Part shown: positions 57,331 through 64,000 of the stretch, one piece after another
Layout: every line of letters begins with the position of its first letter
Position numbering within the stretch: position 1 is the stretch's first letter
Source: Nyssa sinensis
Taxonomy: Eukaryota > Streptophyta > Magnoliopsida > Cornales > Nyssaceae
Length of the DNA stretch: 64,000 nt
NCBI GenBank assembly: GCA_008638375.1
Contig: CM018032.1
Span: 55,969,882-56,033,881, forward strand
Direction: 5' to 3'
The notes under the pieces: model-generated
What the model was told of the DNA's origin: nothing
The model's database searches: none
Seen by the model: only the letters and a program-made list of their open reading frames with translations
Made by a program: the position numbers and the translations under genes

Positions 57331-57945
57331 TCACCACCCACTCAATTTCATGAGGCCATTCCCAACTGATTTGCATATATTGCACATCTGAAGCAGCTCA
57401 CTCCATATACTAGTTGAGAAAGGGCATTTGAAGAATAAGTGGCCAATTATTTCTGAGTGACCAGCTATCACATAGAGCATATATATATATATATATATAT
57501 GGGGTGTTGAGGTTCCACGATCTCTGAGTTTAGCTTTGGTCACCCGGCTCTCCCTACAGGTTGGCCATAGAATGAATGAATCCATATCTGAAAATCTGTT
57601 TCTTATACCAAGATACTGTGGGGAGGGGACGTGGCATCAAATTAGGGGGAGTGAATTGTCTGATTTGTTGTATGGTCAAGGAACAGCAAAGAGGCTATCT
57701 CCAACTGGATCATCTGAAAATAGATAAGACTTTGGCTTTGTCATGGCTGGGTCCCTTCTAATGCAATGTTTGAGCCATAGGCTAAAACTCCGGGGACCTG
57801 CTGGATCTCACTAATCATGCTACAGGAATGTGTCTTTTCCATCTCCAATACTGCTTTTGATTAATAATCTGGTTGGGAGTCGTAATTTCAGGATTTTCTT
57901 CCACCCCCAGCTACAGTCAGACAGTATTATTAAATTCCAGAAGTA
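57331..57945 (-). pseudogene. LINE reverse-transcriptase C-terminal fragment (zf-RVT region)
   Basis: On the minus strand, in pieces: SWGWKKILKLR, IGDGKDTFL then a stop where WHD follows, DSFILWPTCRESRVTKAKLR, then a (TA)n insertion and GHSEIIGHLFFKCPFSTSIW, SELLQMC. This matches the order SW.WRKILKLR / GDG..FW.D / FI.WLA...L.T...L / C..ETI.HLFF.CPFS..IW of plant LINE ORF2 after the polymerase domain. The (TA)n expansion (57479-57500) has replaced the residues before GHSE. Stops and a frameshift show it is dead. Confidence 0.8.
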
Positions 57946-58131
57946 TTGATCTTTGATAAAATAATCGTGGCACCATTTAATCCAGGCAATTTTTTTTGCT
58001 GCACAAATATATATATATATATATATATATTATATGAGGCCAGGCACCGGTAATGAATAGTAGTTCTGACGTTTAATGAATTATAAAGCGGTGACTTTAC
58101 GTAGAAAAAGCTTAAGTATTTCGTTTGCTTG

Positions 58132-58168
<37 letters not shown>

Positions 58169-59114
58169 ATCATAGGGGCCTGATTTCAATTACTAATTAT
58201 CTAGTGAGATTGTCACTATCCAATGTAGTGTGATGCTAGCTCACAAAGTTTTTAAATTTCCTAACATTCATGAGAACTAACTTCCCAAAAATTTAAAAAA
58301 ATTAAAGTGTTTGTGAGATCCCATCACATAATGACATAAAGTAATTGTCTATTCTAAAGCAAGAGATATATTAGAATTATAACAAGGGGGATTAAATCAT
58401 AGATCCTCCATAAAATGTTTAATTAGTACAAGTTCTAACCAATATATGTTAACCCAAAAAGTCAAATTTTGTTGACAAAAATGTTATTCCTTGCAAAAAC
58501 ACGGACGAATTAACTTTTTTCTATCCCAACCTACTTCAGCGATGTTATGTCATTATTTTTTTGTTTGTGAAATCTCAAAATTAAATAACTTACAATATAT
58601 AAGTCTGTTTTGCATAAAAATTATATATTTGAACTCTAAAAATTGAGTTCTATTAATCGAGATCCATATTGTATAGAAAAATCTATCAAAAATATTTCGT
58701 GTTTTTTTTTTTTTATTCAGATGTCCACATAACCAAAACAAAGAATATTCTATATCTCAGAGCAGAGAAATGTCTCTGTTTCGGACAGAGAAATTTGAGA
58801 ATTTCCTTTAACAAAAAAAAAAAAAAAAATTACACATGTTTTCAACAATGCATCAAAACAATTTTTATTCCTTAGGAAAGTAGTAATACTCTAACATTGA
58901 TAAAAACAAAAAATTAAAATTAAAAATTTTGTCAACAAAATTGTATTTTTTCAACAGAGAATTTTCATTGAAAATTGTCTTCAGACAGAGAAATTTGAAA
59001 ATTTTCTTAAATAAATCCGTTTGTCATAGTGCTAAAATGTTATTTTTTAGTATAACATATGACATTATGGACTCCACCTTCCATACAACTAGAACCTAGT
59101 AACTAAAATGAGCT
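57946..59114. other. AT-rich intergenic DNA
   Basis: (TA)n runs at 58007-58030 and 58136-58165. GGACAGAGAAATTTGAGAAT at 58784 recurs near 58985 with few changes. The second copy ends TTTGTCATAGTG (59031), which in reverse is CACTATGACAAA and could be a decayed transposon end. No gene. Confidence 0.45.
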
Positions 59115-59122
59115 AAGTGTGG

Positions 59123-59655
59123 CTTGCAGGAAATAGCTCCTGATGGAGATTTTGTTGAGTTTGCCCCTGGTCATGTGGGTTGGCTTGCGGTGTGACTCTT
59201 TTGAACTGTTGCTGTTTGTTGAGATTCTTGAGTAGTGGATGTTGTGGCTGTCGTGATCTTTTCAATGGCTCTTGTGGTTTGTGGTATCTGTTTTCTTTGT
59301 GGTTTGTGGAATCTGTTTTCTTTGTGGTTTGTGGAATTGATCTGTTTGCTTGGTTCTGCAACGCTTGGCTCTGCAATGCTTCACAACAGCCTTTTGAACA
59401 GAAGCCTTTTACTATGCAGCTCTCAAGCCTTCAAATTCTGCTGGTTTATGCCCTTCCATCCATCCTCTGCTATGGCCGATGAGAGTGCAGTCTGCCTGCC
59501 TGGTTTGGGTTATAGTTGCAGTGGAATTGCGTCTTGTTGGCTTGTTTTGGTCTCGCCCCCCTCTCTTCTTTTTTATTGATGCATTTTATGTACTTCTTGT
59601 GCTTCAGTTTCATCAATAATATTATTCTTCTTTGCTGATAAAAAAAAAAAAAAAA
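59123..59655 (+). mobile_element. 5'-truncated LINE insertion with A tail and target duplication
   Basis: About 530 bp of G/T-rich non-coding 3' sequence ends TTTCATCAATAATATTATTC, TTCTTTGCTGATAAAA and at least 15 A. AAGTGTGG occurs just before (59115-59122), and AGTGTGG right after the A tail (59655-59661), a target duplication of 7 or 8 bp. The body contains GTTTGTGGAATCTGTTTTCT twice in tandem (period ~27 bp, 59276-59340). Long open frames here (up to 114 codons on plus) lack any known domain and are read as chance. The tail family also occurs at 45955 and 46430. Confidence 0.7.
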
Positions 59656-59661
59656 GTGTGG

Positions 59662-61280
59662 GTAGCACATAAAAGTGAAATAGTTACTTGGACCCCACCT
59701 TAGAACTTCTCCATTATGCAAAATTGGTCGAAGCAACTTGGACCTCTTATACAATTGTAATCCATTGAAATATTTCGAGTTACTTCCAATTTTAAATATG
59801 ACATTAAAAATAATATTGTTATTTTTTGACAAGTCAAATGATATATTAATAAAATAATTTTTTTTATATTCTTGTCAAATTTTAAAATTAGTATGACATT
59901 TGGTATATGTACCGAAAAAGTTCTAATTCATATAATTTATTTATGTGTTATTTATTCATTCATATAATTAGTATGACATTTGGTATATGTACTGAATCCT
60001 CTACCATGAAAGAGACCCTGAGATTTTCTTCAAAAGGAAGGCCCTATTGAGGACACTTCATGGTAGGCTTTGATTGCATTTTGTCTTCTTGTCCTCTAAC
60101 ACACCAATCACACAAACACTCGACGTCCACAGTTCCGGCCAATTGACGTACGTTCACCTGTCAATTGTCTGTGTGGTTCGGTTAGAATTTATTTTCGATG
60201 TATCATTTCTAACTCGTATCCTTCCACTAATATAGCTTTAGGATAATATTCTTAAAATTATTGAATATAAAAATTAATAAATTATTTTATTAAAAAAAAG
60301 ATAATTGTACAATTACAGTTATTTAAAGTTAATTTTAAAGAAGTTATTGTAGCAGATAAAACCCCATGTGTTCATATGAATATGTTTTTGAAAATTTTAC
60401 AATTTTGGTGTTTGGAAATTTGTTCAAAATTAAGTTTTGCAATATACTCATTAAATTCTACTTACAAAATTTGATTTTAGAGAAATTAAAAGAACTTGCT
60501 CATAATACTTGGATATTACTCACTATATGCAACATAATAAAAATAAATGTCTCACCTCAGTTATCTTTTCTTATAATCTACATTCTTATAAGGAATGAGG
60601 ATCACTGGTGGGTTCCATGAAAGATGGGTTTCACCTTTGTGAGATGATAGGTTAGAAGATAGGACAATTGAGGTGAAATACAATTATAATTACTTTAACA
60701 TAATTTTTGCCTAACACCCCATAATCAATTTTAAAATTCATTTATCAATAATTAATTCTTTAAAATCAATTATTTAAAATCTGAAACTCTATGAACATAT
60801 CGACACTAAGATCCAATCAATAATGTCTTTTGATAAAAAATGGTTACTCACCGGTGTTCATTTTGCTATGATATGACACAATATGTTTCACAAGGTCGTT
60901 TTTTGGAACAATGACAATAATCAACTTATTCCGATAAAACTCGCTTGATCTTTATGCATCCAACTGAAGAAAAAAACTCAAGCCTCCTAATTATAGTCAC
61001 CTTACATTATTATTCAATGTGATTTTATAACTTATCCAACCAAAAAGTGATAAAATTTGTAAAAGACCATCACTCCACATTGAATAATAACATAGAGTAC
61101 GGGTGTGTCATTGAATAATTAAATAATCTTTCTTTAATTATTAGCGAGGAATTAATAGTGATGCGGCAGTGACAAATATAAGGGAGGCTAAATTTTAGAA
61201 CTTTAATATTATACCCATATTTTTTATAAAAGGTCCCTTAAAACCTCAATTTTATTTTTTTTTACTCCCTTTATTAATGA
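59662..61280. other. AT-rich intergenic DNA
   Basis: ATTAGTATGACATTTGGTAT and ATGTAC occur at 59887 and again at 59967, an 80-bp duplication. 60050-60230 is less AT-rich but has no frame. No gene or RNA recognised. Confidence 0.45.
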
Positions 61281-61706
61281 TTTAGATCTGCCTGTGACCC
61301 ATCCAATAGATTTGAGAGAAACCCTTTGTAGATCAGATCCAATAAATAATGCAGAGGTATTTGATTTCCCTGAACATGTGAGAGTGATCCAACCCATCAC
61401 TTTTTGTGATGGATTGAAGGTCAAATTAAGGGTGTAATTGAGTCGTGTCTTTATTTCAAACTGAAAATTTTTACTAATTTTGTTAATAGTTTCAATCTGT
61501 CACCATTTGTGACTCATACAATAGATTTGAGAGTAACTCTTTGGAGACCAGATCTGATAAATAACACAAAGATATTTAATTTCCCTCGACACGTGAGAGT
61601 GACCTAACCATCAGATTTTGTGATGGATTGAACGTCAAATTAAGGTTGTAATTGAATCGTGTGGATCTTTATTTTGAACTGAAATGAAGATAGTCATTTT
61701 CCTTTT

Positions 61707-61982
61707 ATGAACATGAATACAACTTCTTGTGAAAGAGAATTTGAAATGAAAGACAAGCCGAACTTTAATGGAGCCTCCTTTCTAGTCATGACTGGCGGCC
61801 ACATGTTTGTGTATCATGGAAACTACTCTGACAAGAGAGACACTGTCCAAATCCAAGTTATCTGTTTTGTCCCACTGTGCTTAAAGCTTCGGTGCAAGTC
61901 TTATGATAGCAAGAAGAAGAACGAAAAATGTATCCAAACTCATGTTGAAAGCAAGATGCATGTGCAAAATGGTCAATTATAA
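61707..61982 (+). other. unrecognised 91-codon open stretch in unit V
   Basis: Starts MNMNTTSCEREFEMKDKPNF and includes GGHMFVYHGNYSDKRDTVQI and CLKLRCKSYDSKKKNEKC. The second copy (from 62438) has a one-base insertion near 62550, so it is not maintained. It could be a fragment of a host gene carried in a repeat. No family assigned. Confidence 0.2.
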
Positions 61983-62027
61983 GAGTAATGTTTTTGACAT
62001 AACTTTTTTATAGCACAACTAGAACAA

Positions 62028-62326
62028 TGATATACTATAAAAGGACAGACCAACCATCATATGACACATGTGACTACAGAGCTGTTAAAGCTCACTCATC
62101 CAGAGCTCTCAGATCGGAAGCCTGCACGACCCTCAATCTCACCTTCAACTCAGAAGTTCCACACAAGGAGATTCAAAGTTCGTCATCGCCTTAAACACCC
62201 TATCGAACTAAGGATAAGGAAACAGTCTTCAACAAGAAAACTGCTACCCATGGATATCTCTTAAGCGCAGTATTCAATATGGTAACTGCCACTCTCTGAT
62301 GATCAAATCCCTATGACTCCAAATCC
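62028..62326 (+). mobile_element. truncated LTR of the same family as 14065-14651
   Basis: Starts TGATATACTATAAAA (compare TGATATACCACAAAA) and shares in order GACCAA.CATCA.ATGACAC, AGGATAAGGAAACAGTCTT, ATGGTAACTGC.A.TCT and CTCCAAATCCTAA. It stops abruptly where U-type sequence begins, so the 3' half is missing. Confidence 0.65.
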
Positions 62327-62712
62327 TAACCATCAGATTTTGTGATGGATTGAAAGTCAAATTAAGGTTGTAATTTGAATCGTGTGGGTCTTCATTTTAA
62401 ACTGAAATGAAGATAGTCATTTTCCTTTTATGAACATGAATACAACTTCTTGTGAAAGAGAATTTGAAATGAAAGACAAGCCGAACTTTAATGGAGCTTC
62501 GTTTCTTGTCATGACTGGCGGCCACATGTTTGTGTATCATGGAAACTTCCCCTGACAAGAGAGACACTGTCCAAATCCAAGTTATCTGTTTTGTCCCACT
62601 GTGCTCAAAGCTTCGGTGCAAGTCTTATGATAGCAAGAAGAAGAACGAAAAATGTATCCAAACTCATGTTTAAAACAAGATGCCTGCGTAAAATGGTTAA
62701 TTATAAGAGCAA

Positions 62713-63047
62713 TGTTTTGTGACACAAATTTTTTTGTAACTGATGCAGCTATTTTTGGCTTGTCAAGGATACAACTGTTATGGCGAATGAACCTGCAAAG
62801 AAATAAGATGAAAAACCACCGGGAATGGCTCCGGTGGGTAGCCGCTCCGATGGTTCAATGAGATCAAGTAAAGAAAAGTTGCCTGATCTGATAATATAAG
62901 CCTTTTTGTTCCTTAAGTGAAAACTTAGATCTTTTATACATACCTTTTCCAATGTATTTATAGGTGAATGGGTTTTGTTCTTTTGTGCTAAGCGGTGGAA
63001 TCAATGATATTTTTATGTCACTGTTCATTGTTGATTTGACAGTGGTG
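62713..63047. other. short intergenic stretch
   Basis: Non-coding. It includes CGGTGGGTAGCCGCTCCG (62831-62848), G+C-rich, perhaps from the LTR family (its partner has GGAGCGGCTACCGCCGG). No gene. Confidence 0.4.
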
Positions 63048-63660
63048 TAGGGCTACGATTTATGTCGTCCTTGGTCAGAACTAGAGCCCACTGCCTGTCA
63101 GGCGGTCATAGCATTCATCATGACGACATACGTCATACTAATACGTATAAATGGTGTCCCCTCAGGACATCGATATCCTGAGATACTCTGATAGTGACCT
63201 CGGTAGCCTTAACAAATAACCTCGGCTATTTGTTGAGTACATCGGGAGGTAATAACCTCTTTATATTTATTTGGAGACGTTTATTTCACGCTGGACACGT
63301 GTCAGGTCCCAACTGGGAGTATCTTTTTGGTGTATCAGTTACTCCCCCCGAAGCCTGAGTCCTGAATCGTGCGTGCAGGACTGAGGTTAGGGTTTTTACT
63401 GTTGTCACGAAAAAAGGCACGTGGACGCGCATTTAATAAAGCGGCTTTTTCGGTATTTCGAGGAGGCATGAGCTCTCATGGCGTTTTTAATGCGCCGATT
63501 GTTGTTTCGAGAATCGAAACTATTCATTACGCCTGCCATTTATTTTGTTATTCTCGAGATTGTTTTTTGAAATGTTTTATTTTCCCGGTTTCGTGAAATC
63601 ATAAAAAGGACATACATTGTTTAGAAATCCTGCTGATTTTTCGTATGAAAACTATCTGCC
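63048..63660 (+). other. hairpin-rich, promoter-like sequence, probably retroelement LTR
   Basis: G+C-richer than its surroundings. Three inverted repeats: CTCAGGACATCGATATCCTGAG-like (63162-63183 region, arms CTCAGGA/TCCTGAG), AACAAATA..TATTTGTT (~63212-63236), and AGTCCTG..CAGGACT (~63357-63381). ACACGTGTCAGGTC (G-box) and ACTCCCCCCGAAG precede them or lie between. CGCGCATTTAATAAAGCGGC and ATAAAAAGGAC (63601-63611) look like an upstream control region and TATA box on plus. This layout is known from LTRs of large plant gypsy elements; no second copy is in the window to prove it. Confidence 0.4.
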
Positions 63661-63709
63661 CCTCCGTAAACAATCTCAATATATTCTTCGGGAGTAACCT
63701 CCGGTGAAG

Positions 63710-64000
63710 TCAGAACGATTTCTGGCGACGGTGGTCTGACAGTTGAAACGGGTGACCGGTAACGTCTTCATTTCTAGTTTTTGTTTCCTCTTCGGTAACT
63801 TCCTTGACCTCCTCAAGCTTTTTAGCCATTGTTGCCTCGGTATCTTGGAATTTCTTCTTTTGCTCATCCATCCTCCGACGGAATAGATCTCGTTGATCGA
63901 TCATCGTTCCCAGCTTATGGCTCAAGTTTATATTTTCCGTTTGGAACGCCTCACATTTGGTCTCCAGAGATGAGACGCTGGCTTGAGCCACTCCAAGTTC
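63710..64000 (-). CDS. C-terminal part of a coiled-coil protein, leaves the window (probably retroelement-encoded)
   Basis: The minus-strand frame is open from the right edge of the window to a stop at 63710, so the true start is outside. The visible 96 or so residues are almost all coiled coil: VSSLETKCEAFQTENINLSH, KLGTMIDQRDLFRRRMDEQK, KKFQDTEATMAKKLEEVKEV, followed by a basic tail. Leucines and isoleucines fall at heptad spacing with many Glu/Lys. Such C-terminal coiled coils occur in the plant-mobile-domain or gag-like proteins of large gypsy elements, and also in unrelated host proteins. The neighbouring LTR-like sequence favours the former. Function not established. Confidence 0.4.
   Translation of the reverse strand, partial: ELGVAQASVSSLETKCEAFQTENINLSHKLGTMIDQRDLFRRRMDEQKKKFQDTEATMAKKLEEVKEVTEEETKTRNEDVTGHPFQLSDHRRQKSF

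Larger units (their letters stand above)
61287..62712 (+). repeat. segmental tandem duplication around an LTR fragment
   Basis: Unit U (~210 bp) occurs at 61287-61465 and 61496-61680 (CAATAGATTTGAGAG, TTTGTGATGGATTGAA, TCAAATTAAGG.TGTAATTG). Unit V (~310 bp, 61680-61990) recurs at 62399-62710 almost unchanged (ATACAACTTCTTGTGAAAG, ATGACTGGCGGCCACATG, GAGAGACACTGTCCAAATCC). The end of U precedes V in both cases, so one ~720-bp block was duplicated with the LTR piece (62028-62326) inside or at the joint. V is open for 91 codons in the first copy and frameshifted in the second; I do not recognise the product. Confidence 0.8.

Noticed and set aside
59180..59579. Overlapping open frames of 100 and 114 codons on plus and 87-120 codons on minus
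   Set aside because: Cys/Leu/Val-rich or Gln-rich translations of low-complexity GT-rich LINE 3' sequence; no domain, several frames open at once, and the tandem repeat explains them.

Overview
The window is strongly A+T-rich plant nuclear DNA, almost certainly from a dicot. Evidence: spliced genes with GT..AG introns, plant Ty1/copia, CACTA, Mutator-like and LINE remains, and an R2R3-MYB carrying the ANDV signature of dicot anthocyanin regulators. Gene density is low. Only two intact host protein genes can be assembled from the sequence; the rest is transposon-derived, simple repeat or unrecognised AT-rich DNA.

Layout. 0-3 kb: a miniature LTR element (TRIM, 214-492), a minus-strand copia LTR/primer-site remnant (649-777) and weak exon candidates of an unidentified minus-strand locus. 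3-9.6 kb: AT-rich DNA with small inverted-repeat elements and a 19-G run. 9.6-14.8 kb: a three-exon C2-domain ABA-related (CAR) gene (10877-13404), flanked on both sides by foldback elements of one family; the downstream copy is split by a solo LTR with a clean 5-bp target duplication. 14.8-19.5 kb: two diverged copies of a ~1.1-kb repeat, each with a decayed tRNA-derived SINE-like segment. 20-24.6 kb: an old, frameshifted Ty1/copia element. 25-35 kb: MITEs, tandem repeats and a nest in which a solo LTR sits inside a Mutator-like MITE, possibly inside a third element. 35.8-40.9 kb: a second copia element with two LTRs, primer site, polypurine tract and CAATG target duplication, itself inside a LINE remnant; it has lost its zinc knuckle and protease active site. 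47.05-53.15 kb: a decayed CACTA (En/Spm) element with a broken transposase and an array of palindromic subterminal repeats. 54.37-56.36 kb: a complete subgroup-6 R2R3-MYB gene, a likely anthocyanin activator, whose second intron must be spliced at a GC donor. 57.3-62.7 kb: LINE fragments and a segmental tandem duplication. 63-64 kb: a hairpin-rich, promoter-like sequence and the end of a coiled-coil reading frame leaving the window.

The two host genes are not obviously linked in function: CAR proteins recruit ABA receptors to membranes through calcium and phospholipid, and subgroup-6 MYBs switch on anthocyanin genes together with bHLH and WD40 partners. No operon-like or novel multi-gene system was found. 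The most useful observations are the GC-AG intron of the MYB, the nested insertions with readable target sites, and the deletion that disarmed the second copia element.
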